This document shows, piece by piece, positions 6,958-14,709 of a DNA stretch of 28,855 nucleotides. Position 1 is the first letter of the stretch; every line of letters begins with the position of its first letter. A model generated the notes under the pieces. The model searched no databases. It was not told the origin of the DNA and worked only from the letters and a program-made list of their open reading frames with translations. The DNA lies in assembly GCA_002454815.1 (NCBI GenBank), contig DKJL01000019.1, forward strand, positions 5,413 through 34,267, given 5' to 3'. This DNA is from Flavobacteriales bacterium UBA6693. GTDB taxonomy: Bacteria > Bacteroidota > Bacteroidia > Flavobacteriales > Weeksellaceae. A program made the position numbers and the translations under genes.

Positions 6958-8177
6958 ATTTTGTGTTCTGCTGCTACCCGTCCCGAAACCTCGCCGCACC
7001 AAAACGCAGGCAAAGCCCGGCCCTAAGCCTGGTTATGCCGACTTTAATGCATGCACCAGTCGGTGGCGACCCGTAATAAACCTGCGACCCAACCGGATGC
7101 GCCGTCCCAGATGACGAATCGCCTGTACCAAAATACGATTTTTTATCACACTTGCTGGCAGCCAACAAACACTGGATATATGATTAAACAGGCACCGGTT
7201 GGCGCAGAGGCGATACACATCCGCACCTTCTGGCGATAAAACACCATCCATCCCAGTAGGTAAATACATTTTGTTTTGTAGCGTAAACGGTTCTGCGGGC
7301 ATGTTCAGATAAGATAAAATTCGCAGCTACCTTCTTTTTCTCAAAGCAATGAGGTCATGTTTCCGATTGCGGGATATAGCGGGCTTTGTGCGTGGGAACG
7401 CCGAACAGTATGCTCCAATGCAGCTTCCAACGGTCGTGTAAAAGACGTATTGTATATTGTTCCTGTCTTCAGACACATGCACGATGCGACTGGTGCAACG
7501 ATGTGAAACCGTCATTTTACAAATCCGGCCGTTTCATTTGCTGCTGCAATTTGTGAAGTGAGCTTTACCGTCATCCGTTATAAAACTCATTTCGGTCGGG
7601 TTCTGCACTCTGCGTTCTTGTTTAAAAAGTCTTTGTAAAGATTGTCTCGCACAGTACCGTGAGTTCTAAACGTATTGCAAATGGATCAAAACCTGGGTTT
7701 TAGGGTTGCTTCTGGAGCCGTTTATGCTAAAGTCGGTTCTTCTTGTCGTCGGGAAAATGAGATTGACATTTCAGGATTATTCATCTCGATCCGCTGTACA
7801 ATTGTAAAAATGCCGAAGGATCATCGGAAGGTAATCGGGGAACTTGCAAAAATGCAGCATGCTAACGGAATGTCTTATAAAGACCTACATAAAAACCACA
7901 CATAACCCTGAAGACCGGCAAAGCGTGTAAAAGAAAATACAGCATAAAACTTGTGATCTCATCCTTTTGAGTGCGGATTCAATTTTGTCAGCAACTTTTT
8001 TGGGACATTCAGCGCATCAGAGAAATCCCCGCGCGTCTCTGCCGCTTTCAGTGAATTCTGCACGCAGGCACCGCGGTACCAAACCTTACCTGGCGAATAC
8101 GGACGAGATCATCCCCATCATCCGCGGCAGTAGGCAATAATAGTTGTAACGATTTATAAAGCGATAGATTTAACAGG
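6958..8177. other. Gene-poor region upstream of the orphan gene
   Basis: About 1.2 kb with no gene I can defend. Short frames occur on both strands (for example 7033-7302 minus and 7327-7515 minus) but none resembles a known family. No tRNA arms, transposase remnants or tandem repeats were seen. The left part, to about 7150, is GC-rich like the orphan gene; the right part is closer to the average. It may hold decayed coding sequence. Confidence 0.5.
7681..7905 (+). CDS. Possible small ORF, unrecognised
   Basis: An open frame of 74 codons from ATG 7681 (a TTG-led frame begins slightly earlier at 7675). The product is mixed charged and hydrophobic, with no signal peptide, membrane helix or motif that I recognise. 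It stands alone in an otherwise empty stretch. It could be a decayed gene end or chance; there is no independent support beyond its length. Confidence 0.15.
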   Translation: MDQNLGFRVASGAVYAKVGSSCRRENEIDISGLFISIRCTIVKMPKDHRKVIGELAKMQHANGMSYKDLHKNHT

Positions 8178-9752
8178 TTACTTCCCAATACAAAACTTCG
8201 AAAAAATATTGCCCAAAACCTCGTCATTAGTAAATTCGCCCGAAATTTCCCCCAACTGCTCCAATGCATTTCTCAGTTCATACGCCAACAATTCCGTATG
8301 AATCCCGGAACTCACCGCTTCCTCCACCTGAAGAACGGATTGCAGTGATTTCTGCAAGGCGTCAAAATGCCTTTGATTCGTAATGATCACATTGCTTTCC
8401 TGATCTTTCAAATTCTCCACGTAATCGATCAAAACCGTTTTCACGGCTTCGATCCCAGTTTGGTCTTTGGCTGAAATCCTCAATAACTCATCGCAATAAT
8501 CCGGAAACAATTCCTTGGTTAATACAGCGTCAAATTCGTCTGGAGTTTCGTCGTTGGTCAAATCCACTTTATTGTGAACCAACACAATTTTCAGATCCTC
8601 GCGGTGGCATTCCTTTACAAAAGCAATCACTTCCTCCGTCGTAGAATCCTGCTCATCGTAGAGGTACAACAGCACTTTCGCCGAAGCAATCTTCTCCTTG
8701 GCTTTCGTTACGCCAATTTTCTCAATGACATCTGTCGTTTCCCGAAGTCCCGCCGTATCTACAAACCGGAAAGCCGTTCCTTTCAAATGAATCACTTCCT
8801 CAATCGTATCGCGCGTTGTGCCTGCAATTTCAGACACAATGGCTCTTTCTTCTTTCAATAAAGCATTCAAAAGCGTCGATTTTCCAGCGTTCGGTTTCCC
8901 GATGATGGCAACTTCCACTCCATTTTTCAGCGCATTCCCGTACTGGAAACTCTCGGTTAAATTTTGAATCTTAGATTTTAAATTATGAATTAAATGCACC
9001 AATGCTTTTCTATCCGCAAATTCCACATCCTCTTCCGCGAAATCCAGTTCCAGTTCAATGAGCGAGGTAAAATTCAGCAAGTCATTTCTAAGGATCGAAA
9101 TCTCCTGAGTAATTCCGCCTTTCAACTGATTCAAGGCCACTTTCCGCGACGCCTCATTTTCCGAAGCAATCAGATCAGCAATCGATTCCGCCTGCGCCAG
9201 ATCAATTCTGCCGTTCATAAAAGCCCGCATGGTAAATTCCCCGGCTTTTGCCAATCGCGCCCCATTTTTCACCAAAACTTCCAGAATTTTCTTGGCAATA
9301 TGCGGCGATCCATGAAAAGAGATTTCCACCACATCTTCGGTCGTAAACGTCTTCGGCGCGAGAAAAACGGAAACCATCACCTCGTCAATAAGTTCTGAGT
9401 GGTCGGGTGTCGGCTTTCGGGTGTCGGGTGTAATTATAAGACTTTCAAATCCTGTGCTTTGGTTCTTGGATCTTGATTCTTGGCTCTCGTCGATCTCCTG
9501 TCCGTTATCTATTGTCTTTTCTCTTTCCTGTTGATTCCCGGTTCCCGCTTCTTGGTTCCTGATTCTTGGCTCATGACTCTTCCCATCCACAATATACCCG
9601 TAATGTACCGTATGCGAAGCCACTGTTTCCAGGTTTGTTCCTTTAAAACAACGTTGCACGATCGTTACGGCCTCGATCCCGGAAAGGCGGATAATTCCCA
9701 GCGCGCCCACCCCGTTCGCGGTAGCCAGCGCACAAATCGTATCTTGATTCAT
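8178..9752 (-). CDS. mnmE: tRNA modification GTPase MnmE with a 62-residue insertion
   Basis: MnmE works with MnmG to put aminomethyl-type groups on wobble uridine 34 of certain tRNAs. The family parts are complete: N-terminal folate-binding domain, helical domain, G domain with GKPNAGKS (285-292), GTTRD (311-315), DTAG (332-335) and NKVD (394-397), and the invariant C-terminal CIGK with its catalytic cysteine (C521). The protein has 524 residues against about 455-465 for the family. The excess is one block at about residues 59-120, between YGYIVDGK and LIDEVMVSVF, hydrophilic and rich in Gln, Asn, Glu, Arg and Ser. Its DNA consists largely of degenerate 7-base repeats. The block falls in a loop between strands of the N-terminal domain, and the frame stays open, so the protein may still work. 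Confidence 0.95.
   Translation of the reverse strand: MNQDTICALATANGVGALGIIRLSGIEAVTIVQRCFKGTNLETVASHTVHYGYIVDGKSHEPRIRNQEAGTGNQQEREKTIDNGQEIDESQESRSKNQSTGFESLIITPDTRKPTPDHSELIDEVMVSVFLAPKTFTTEDVVEISFHGSPHIAKKILEVLVKNGARLAKAGEFTMRAFMNGRIDLAQAESIADLIASENEASRKVALNQLKGGITQEISILRNDLLNFTSLIELELDFAEEDVEFADRKALVHLIHNLKSKIQNLTESFQYGNALKNGVEVAIIGKPNAGKSTLLNALLKEERAIVSEIAGTTRDTIEEVIHLKGTAFRFVDTAGLRETTDVIEKIGVTKAKEKIASAKVLLYLYDEQDSTTEEVIAFVKECHREDLKIVLVHNKVDLTNDETPDEFDAVLTKELFPDYCDELLRISAKDQTGIEAVKTVLIDYVENLKDQESNVIITNQRHFDALQKSLQSVLQVEEAVSSGIHTELLAYELRNALEQLGEISGEFTNDEVLGNIFSKFCIGK
9393..9583. repeat. Degenerate heptanucleotide repeats inside mnmE
   Basis: On the plus strand three groups of 7-base units are visible. 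9403-9430 has four units of consensus TCGGGTG. 9463-9490 has four units based on TTCTTGG or ATCTTGA. 9535-9583 has seven units of consensus TTCYYGR (for example TTCCCGG, TTCTTGG, TTCCTGA). The groups are joined by less regular sequence. Because 7 is not a multiple of 3, successive units are read in different frames, giving a varied hydrophilic peptide. Together they match the extra block in MnmE. Confidence 0.85.
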
Positions 9753-9756
9753 GCTG

Positions 9757-9764
9757 CAAAATTA
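9757..9764 (-). promoter_or_regulatory. Putative -7 box of mnmE close to the start codon
   Basis: The minus strand reads TAATTTTG, a perfect TAnnTTTG, ending only four bases before the mnmE ATG at 9752. If used, transcription would begin at or near the start codon, giving a leaderless message. No convincing TTG lies upstream. Confidence 0.3.
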
Positions 9765-9810
9765 CGCAATCATTCCTGGTTTTAGGAGCACTCGGATATC
9801 GTCTTTTTCG

Positions 9811-9892
9811 AAGACCCGTCCCGCTGTCCACTATATCTTTTTTCTCCTGCCTTCCGGCAGAAAAAAAAGGATGCCGTTTCCATCGGGGCTAG
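9811..9892. repeat. Chryseobacterium-type intergenic repeat (first copy type)
   Basis: The segment contains CCCGTCCCGCTGTCCACTAT, then a T-run, a dyad CTGCC-TTCC-GGCAG (9847-9860) and an A-run, then GGATGCCGTTTCCATCGGGG. I recall this layout from intergenic regions of Chryseobacterium-like genomes, where it gives rise to spurious ORFs. The recall has not been checked against any database. The dyad has no T-run directly after its GC stem on either strand, so I do not call it an intrinsic terminator. Confidence 0.5.
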
Positions 9893-9995
9893 AATGGAGC
9901 GTGGTTTTTCTGCTGAAAGGGAAACTTGTTAGCATCGGAACAAACAAAAAATATAAATTCATAAATTTGATAGAAATAGAACGCAGTCCGTCATT

Positions 9996-10010
9996 TGCCT
10001 ATCTTAGGCA
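9996..10010. promoter_or_regulatory. Small perfect dyad upstream of the quinone oxidoreductase gene
   Basis: TGCCTA (9996-10001) and TAGGCA (10005-10010) around three bases, 43 bases before the start codon. It overlaps TATCTTAG (10000-10007), a one-mismatch -7 box. It could be an operator. Confidence 0.25.
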
Positions 10011-10053
10011 TCTTGAGAGTTTCTAATGAGCTGTTCTATTAAAAAACCAATAA

Positions 10054-11025
10054 ATGCGCGCAATCCATATCACAAAATCCGGTGGTCCGGAAGTTTTAGA
10101 ATTACAGGAAACTCCAAAACCAACACCGGCAGAAAACCAGGTGCTGATTAAAGTAAAAGCCGCCGGCGTCAATCGCAGCGATATTATCACGCGACAAAAC
10201 ACAGCGACTTACGGCAAAGGTTCACCCACCACTTTGATTCCCGGCTTAGAAGTTTCCGGCGAGATCACAGAAATCGGTGAAGCCGTAACCGATAAAAAAG
10301 TCGGCGATAAAGTTTGTGCGCTTATTGCAGACGGCGGTTATGCCGAATATGTTGTTGTCGACAGTTCTCACTGTCTTCCCATTCCCGAAGGAATCAGTTT
10401 AACCGATGCGGCAGCAATTCCCGAAACGGTTTTCACGGTTTGGTTCAATGTCTTTCATTTAGGCAAACTTCAACCTGGCGAAAAATTATTGATCCACGGC
10501 GGAACCAGTGGCATCGGAACCATGGGTTTACAAATGGCAAAAGCCTGGGGTTGCGAAACCTACTCCACTGCGGGAACAGAGGAAAAGGTGGACTTCCTCA
10601 AAAAACTTGGCGCAGATCACGTTCTTAATTATAAAGAATACAATTTCGAAGAAGTCTGGAAAGACGAAAAAATCGATGTCATTTTAGACATGGTCGGTGG
10701 AGATTATACCCAAAAGAATCTCGACATTCTGAATAAAAAAGGCCGACTCTGTTACATCAACGGCATGAAAAGCATGGACGTGAATATTAATCTGCGCACC
10801 ATTATGGCGAAGAATCTCACGGTGACGGGAAGTTTTTTAAAACCGCAGACCGCCGACGTAAAAACCCAGATCGCCAAAGACGTCGAAAAAAATATCTGGC
10901 CCCTGTTTCACTCAAAACAGATTCAGTCCATCATCTACAAAAAATTTCCTCTTGCGGAAGCCGCCGATGCGCACCGCTTGATGGAAAGCAGCGAACATAT
11001 TGGCAAGATCCTGTTGGTAATGTAG
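10054..11025 (+). CDS. NAD(P)H-quinone oxidoreductase, PIG3-type MDR protein
   Basis: A 323-residue medium-chain dehydrogenase/reductase without the catalytic zinc ligands, as in quinone oxidoreductases. The N-terminal GroES-like domain begins MRAIHITKSGGPEVLEL and includes VKAAGVNRSDI. The nucleotide-binding loop is HGGTSGIG (148-155), and the PIG3-like pattern continues with STAGTEEKVDFLKKLGADHVLNY. The C-terminal LAEAADAHRLMESSEHIGKILL is a standard family end. It likely reduces quinones or other electrophilic carbonyls with NADPH. It stands alone, 72 bases before the MepB gene, and a small dyad precedes it. Confidence 0.93.
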   Translation: MRAIHITKSGGPEVLELQETPKPTPAENQVLIKVKAAGVNRSDIITRQNTATYGKGSPTTLIPGLEVSGEITEIGEAVTDKKVGDKVCALIADGGYAEYVVVDSSHCLPIPEGISLTDAAAIPETVFTVWFNVFHLGKLQPGEKLLIHGGTSGIGTMGLQMAKAWGCETYSTAGTEEKVDFLKKLGADHVLNYKEYNFEEVWKDEKIDVILDMVGGDYTQKNLDILNKKGRLCYINGMKSMDVNINLRTIMAKNLTVTGSFLKPQTADVKTQIAKDVEKNIWPLFHSKQIQSIIYKKFPLAEAADAHRLMESSEHIGKILLVM

Positions 11026-11097
11026 TGGTTTCAGTATCGGATATCAAAGTTTAACAAATTTGAAAATGTGCGTAGATGTTCTTTTAATTGACCAGCA

Positions 11098-11619
11098 ATG
11101 ACCTTATCTGCCCCAAAATTGTCATTAATCGACAGCCTGAATAACATGATCTTCAAACCTTGCAATTACGGTCTGACTCAACTTGAACCCGAACCGGAAA
11201 GCCGGGATTACGCTGCCCACCGTTTTGAACTCAACGATAAGCAAATCATTTTCCGCGTCGCTAAAATCACACCCAATAAAACGGGCCAGTTCGTAACCAT
11301 CTGGAAACGCAACTGCGAAAAAATCACCGCCCCTTTCGATGTTGATGATCAGTTTGATTTATTGATGATCGTCACGAAAACTCCTTCTCAAACAGGCGTT
11401 TTCATATTCCCAAAAGCCACTTTGCGCCGGCAGCAGATTATTTCAGATTCAGAAAAGGCCGGTAAGCGCGGTATCAGAGTGTACCCGCCCTGGGAGCAAC
11501 CTGCCAGCAAACAGGCACAAAAAACACAGGATTGGCAAACCGAGTTTTTCTTAGATTTTTCGGACTCTACCACCATTGATATGAACCGTGCAAAAAAATT
11601 GTTAAGTTTGAGCTCATAA
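11098..11619 (+). CDS. MepB-like protein
   Basis: A 173-residue soluble protein matching the MepB family (PF08877). MepB was named for a gene in the mepRAB multidrug locus of Staphylococcus aureus, and its own role is unclear. Family-like segments are AAHRFELNDKQIIFRVAKITPNKTGQFVTIWKR, then a middle strand ending GVFIFPKATL, and GKRGIRVYPPWEQP. Here no mepA-type pump or mepR lies nearby. The next gene, an M19 dipeptidase, starts 24 bases after its stop on the same strand, so the two probably share a transcript. Confidence 0.85.
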   Translation: MTLSAPKLSLIDSLNNMIFKPCNYGLTQLEPEPESRDYAAHRFELNDKQIIFRVAKITPNKTGQFVTIWKRNCEKITAPFDVDDQFDLLMIVTKTPSQTGVFIFPKATLRRQQIISDSEKAGKRGIRVYPPWEQPASKQAQKTQDWQTEFFLDFSDSTTIDMNRAKKLLSLSS

Positions 11620-11642
11620 TACTATTTAGACGACACCACCAC

Positions 11643-12623
11643 ATGAACATTCCCATTACCGACCTTCACTGCGATCTGCTTTCCTATCTCACCCGTCCGA
11701 ACACCACAATTTACGATACTGAGGAGATCGGTTGCGCGATTCCCTATTTAAAAGAAGGAAATGTTAAGCTACAGGTCATGGCTATTTTTGCCGCTACGGA
11801 ACCCGATAGTGTGGCCTACGGTTTCAAACAAAGCAAAATTTTCCGTGACTTGCGTGAAGCGGAAAATGAACTGTACGCTTTTGAGAAAAAACATTTGGAA
11901 ACCTTTGCAGCTGAGGAAAATACCGGCATGCTGGCCGCTGTTGAAAACGGCTCGGCTTTTTGCGGTGAAGAAATGACCTTGAAAGAAGGCTTTGAAAACC
12001 TGGAACGTTTGCGCGAGGAAGTCGGCGAGCTGCTTTACATCAGTTTTACGCATCACGCTGAAAACCGTTTTGGCGGTGGCAATTTTTCAAATGCCGGACT
12101 GAAGAACGACGGTTGTGCGCTACTCGATTATCTCCATGGACAGCAGATCGCAGTCGATTTTTCCCACACCAGCGATGCACTTGCGTACGGCATGCTGGAT
12201 TATATCGCCAGGCAAAATCTTCGCATTCCAATTCTTGCCAGCCATTCCAATTATCGCCACGTTTATGAGCATCCACGAAATCTGCCCAACGAACTGGCGC
12301 AGGAAATCATTCATCAAGAAGGTTTGATCGGATTGAATTTTGTCCGTGCTTTCGTTAATCCCGACGAGTCTCAGGCACTTCAGCAGCATGTGGCTCAGGG
12401 CCTTGCTCTCGGCGCGGAAAACGCAATTTGTTACGGCGCTGATTATTTTTACACCAAAAGCCATCCCGACAAATCACGGATTCCTTTTTATTTTAAAGAG
12501 CACGAAAATGCAGCGGCTTATCCCGAACTCAACGCTGATTTTGAAGAGCAGTTTGGCCAGGATTTGGCGCATAAGATCGCCTCAAAAAACGCCATCGCTT
12601 TTATCAAGCGTCTTTGGACTTAA
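11643..12623 (+). CDS. Membrane dipeptidase family protein (peptidase M19)
   Basis: A 326-residue metallo-dipeptidase of the renal dipeptidase (M19) family. The metal site is fully visible: H9 and D11 in DLHCDL, bridging E101 in AAVENGSAF, H175 in VDFSHTSD, H201 in LASHSNYR, and a conserved aspartate in YGADYFY (D267). Members cleave a range of dipeptides, some containing D-residues. No signal peptide or lipobox is present, so it is probably cytoplasmic despite the family name. It follows mepB by 24 bases. Confidence 0.92.
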   Translation: MNIPITDLHCDLLSYLTRPNTTIYDTEEIGCAIPYLKEGNVKLQVMAIFAATEPDSVAYGFKQSKIFRDLREAENELYAFEKKHLETFAAEENTGMLAAVENGSAFCGEEMTLKEGFENLERLREEVGELLYISFTHHAENRFGGGNFSNAGLKNDGCALLDYLHGQQIAVDFSHTSDALAYGMLDYIARQNLRIPILASHSNYRHVYEHPRNLPNELAQEIIHQEGLIGLNFVRAFVNPDESQALQQHVAQGLALGAENAICYGADYFYTKSHPDKSRIPFYFKEHENAAAYPELNADFEEQFGQDLAHKIASKNAIAFIKRLWT

Positions 12624-12917
12624 TTTTTTAAAGATCAGCTGAACGTTAGTTTCATACGTTTTGAAGGAAGTTCCGGGTTTTTTAAATTAAAAATATACGG
12701 ATTCTGCCGACCTGATGTTTTCGATGAAAATCTTAGCTGGATATTAAGAACGTTCCAAATATTAATTTGAATTCGTTACTTTAACTAAAAAGGAATTTCG
12801 CTCATCTCGCTTTTCCGCGACTTTATCAGCGATTTCCCGCGATTCGCTGTATAGCTGTCCTTACGAACGGGAATGCAGCTTAACTTTATTTCATTATTAA
12901 CCAAAACAATTACAATA
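12624..12917. other. Intergenic stretch upstream of the anchored orphan
   Basis: About 290 bases, AT-rich on the left. TAACTTTA at 12881-12888 with TTA at 12861-12863 is a poor promoter match. Near 12812-12846 the short motif CCGCGA appears twice in related contexts. No gene or RNA was recognised. Confidence 0.4.
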
Positions 12918-13649
12918 ATGAAAACGACTGTAAAACTTCCGCTTAATCTTGTACTCTTCAGCGCAGCAATGTTGCTGTTCACCCTTCTGAACTCTTTCCG
13001 TCTGGAACAAAAGATCGAAAACTTCGATGTCATCAACGCGAAACGCATTAACATCGTAGAAAAAGATGGAACGGTGCGCATGGTGCTTTCCAACAAAGAG
13101 TTGCAGCATTCGGGACGCATGGATGGAAAAGATTTTGAAAAGCGAGAAAGACAAGCCGGCCTGATGTTCTTTAATGATTTGGGAGACGAATGCGGTGGCC
13201 TGATCTACGCGGCCAGAAAAAAAGACGACGGCTCCGTAATGAGCGGCATGTCTATAACCATGGACCGCTTTCGCGATGATCAGGTTTTACAATTGCTTAA
13301 CAGTGAAAACATTAACAACAATAAAATTATGTCCGAACGTGGTTTGATTGTAAACGACTTTCCCGATCTGCAGGGTCTGAACCCCAGAAATGCTGCTTTT
13401 GCTGAAGCGGAAAAAATCGCTGACGAAAATAAGCGCAACGAGAAGTTTCGCGAGATCAGTGACCTCCAAGGCAGCAAAAGACTATTATTTGTCGGCAAAA
13501 CAAGAGGAAATTCACAGGGCCTGTTCATCTCCGATAAAAGTGGAAAGCCAAAGCTGATGATTTATGTCAATGAAAAGGGGCAGCCAAAAATTCAGACCAT
13601 CAATGAAAAAGGCGAAACTCGCGACTTTCTGATCACCGAAACAAATTAA
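12918..13649 (+). CDS. Membrane-anchored conserved hypothetical protein
   Basis: A 243-residue protein with one N-terminal membrane segment (about residues 8-27, LNLVLFSAAMLLFTLLNSF) and a hydrophilic, strand-rich remainder. I recall similar Flavobacteriia proteins sharing INIVEKDGTVRMVLSNKE, but no function. ATG 12918 is preferred over the in-frame 12873 start because it begins with MKTTVKLP just before the membrane helix and follows an A-rich leader. The repeated pattern of short strands with Gly-Lys turns (RINIVEKDGTVRMVLSN, GLFISDKSGKPKLMIYVNEKG) suggests beta repeats. The C-terminal part probably lies outside the cytoplasm. A strong hairpin terminator follows at 13659-13692. Confidence 0.7.
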   Translation: MKTTVKLPLNLVLFSAAMLLFTLLNSFRLEQKIENFDVINAKRINIVEKDGTVRMVLSNKELQHSGRMDGKDFEKRERQAGLMFFNDLGDECGGLIYAARKKDDGSVMSGMSITMDRFRDDQVLQLLNSENINNNKIMSERGLIVNDFPDLQGLNPRNAAFAEAEKIADENKRNEKFREISDLQGSKRLLFVGKTRGNSQGLFISDKSGKPKLMIYVNEKGQPKIQTINEKGETRDFLITETN

Positions 13650-13658
13650 TTAATTTCC

Positions 13659-13692
13659 GGGCATTTTTTCTTCACAAAAAATGCCCATTTTT
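13659..13692 (+). terminator. Intrinsic terminator overlapping the first ATG of the kinase ORF
   Basis: A perfect 11-base stem, GGGCATTTTTT (13659-13669) with AAAAAATGCCC (13676-13686), a 6-base loop, then ATTTTTG. The ATG at 13681 lies within the 3' arm. The hairpin sits 10 bases after the stop of the anchored orphan and should end most of its transcription. Confidence 0.7.
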
Positions 13693-13698
13693 GAAGTG

Positions 13699-14709
13699 AT
13701 GAAAAACAGCAAAATATTAGGTAATATCCTGCTCATCGGCTTATTTATCGCGGTGGTGAACACGGTTCAAACTTACGTACTGTACATCACCAGAAAGTTT
13801 GGCGATATCGATTTTTACGAAATTTCGGTGCACGTTTTTGGTCTGATCGCCTGTGCGCTTTCCCTTGTGAGCACACTGCTTGCCTGGAAATTAGCAGAGA
13901 GCTGGTCTTTAAAGAACATTTCAAAGATCGCAATGGCCTTACTGGTTTCGGTGTTGATCTACGCGGTTTCGCACAGTATTTTTTACGTGACGGAACGGTT
14001 TGTCATTTACGGCATCGGCACAAGCTTCGATATGCTGGTTGGTAATTTTGTCTTCAGCACAGTCATGTTTCACTTGTATATCAGTGGTTTAACTTTGGCT
14101 TATCTGGCTTTCCGCGACAAGGCGAGGATTGCGGTAAACCTGCAAAGTGTTGAAAAGGAAAAGGAAATTCTACAATATAAAATGTTACAGAAAAATCTGG
14201 AGCCGCATTTCCTCTTTAATAATTTGAGTTTACTGTCAGGCCTGGTGCGGCACAAACCTGCGGAAGTGGAAGCTTTCGTGGAGGATTTTTCGGATGTTTA
14301 CCGTTACTATCTCGATCATACTAAAGAAGAACTGGTCAGCCTGCAAGAGGAAATCGCCTTTCTTGAAAAATATGTTTCACTGATGAAAAAGCGGTTTGGT
14401 GACGCTTACATTGTTGACATTACACTTACCGATCAAACGGGTTTCATTCTGCCGTGCTCGCTCCAGCTGGCAGTGGAAAATGCCGTTAAACACAACCGCG
14501 CCTCGACTGAAATCCCTTTGGTCATCACGATTTTTCGCACTGAAAATGCCGTTAAGATTGTGAACGATCTACATGCGGTAGATTTTACGCACAGCTCCGG
14601 GCTAGGCAATGAGTTTCTGCAGAAAAGCTATGAACTCAATTTTGGCAGGCAGGTAAACTTTATAAAAAGCGAAACAGACTATACCGTAGAAATTCCACTG
14701 ATCTTATGA
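13699..14709 (+). CDS. LytS/YehU-type sensor histidine kinase
   Basis: A 336-residue membrane sensor kinase. The N-terminal half has four hydrophobic segments (about residues 5-30, 45-65, 78-98 and 112-140 from this start) and no periplasmic sensor domain. A short coiled linker leads into the His_kinase domain (PF06580) with LEPHFLFNNLSLLSG; the phosphoacceptor histidine is H170 from this start. The N-box is LQLAVENAVKHN. The glycine-rich ATP segment is reduced to SSGLGNEFL. I prefer ATG 13699 because the alternative ATG 13681 is buried in a terminator stem; that longer form has 342 residues. The stop overlaps the start of the response regulator (ATGA), so the two are translationally coupled. 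Confidence 0.88.
   Translation: MKNSKILGNILLIGLFIAVVNTVQTYVLYITRKFGDIDFYEISVHVFGLIACALSLVSTLLAWKLAESWSLKNISKIAMALLVSVLIYAVSHSIFYVTERFVIYGIGTSFDMLVGNFVFSTVMFHLYISGLTLAYLAFRDKARIAVNLQSVEKEKEILQYKMLQKNLEPHFLFNNLSLLSGLVRHKPAEVEAFVEDFSDVYRYYLDHTKEELVSLQEEIAFLEKYVSLMKKRFGDAYIVDITLTDQTGFILPCSLQLAVENAVKHNRASTEIPLVITIFRTENAVKIVNDLHAVDFTHSSGLGNEFLQKSYELNFGRQVNFIKSETDYTVEIPLIL

Noticed and set aside
6296..7026. Overlapping plus-strand frames opposite the MARQ-type gene
   Set aside because: Shadows of the minus-strand gene in GC-rich sequence; no family match.
7033..7302. 89-codon minus-strand frame upstream of the orphan gene
   Set aside because: Arginine-rich GC-frame product without similarity that I can recognise and without a start signal.
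9480..9785. Open frame on the plus strand opposite the start of mnmE
   Set aside because: It is the antisense of a clear gene and passes through the heptad repeats; the product resembles nothing.
9838..9868. Hairpin with T-run and A-run as an intrinsic terminator
   Set aside because: On neither strand does a T-run directly follow the GC stem, and the flanking genes diverge here, so no transcript needs to end.
9751..10026. 91-codon plus-strand frame between mnmE and the quinone oxidoreductase
   Set aside because: It is read-through of the intergenic repeat element with no coding support.
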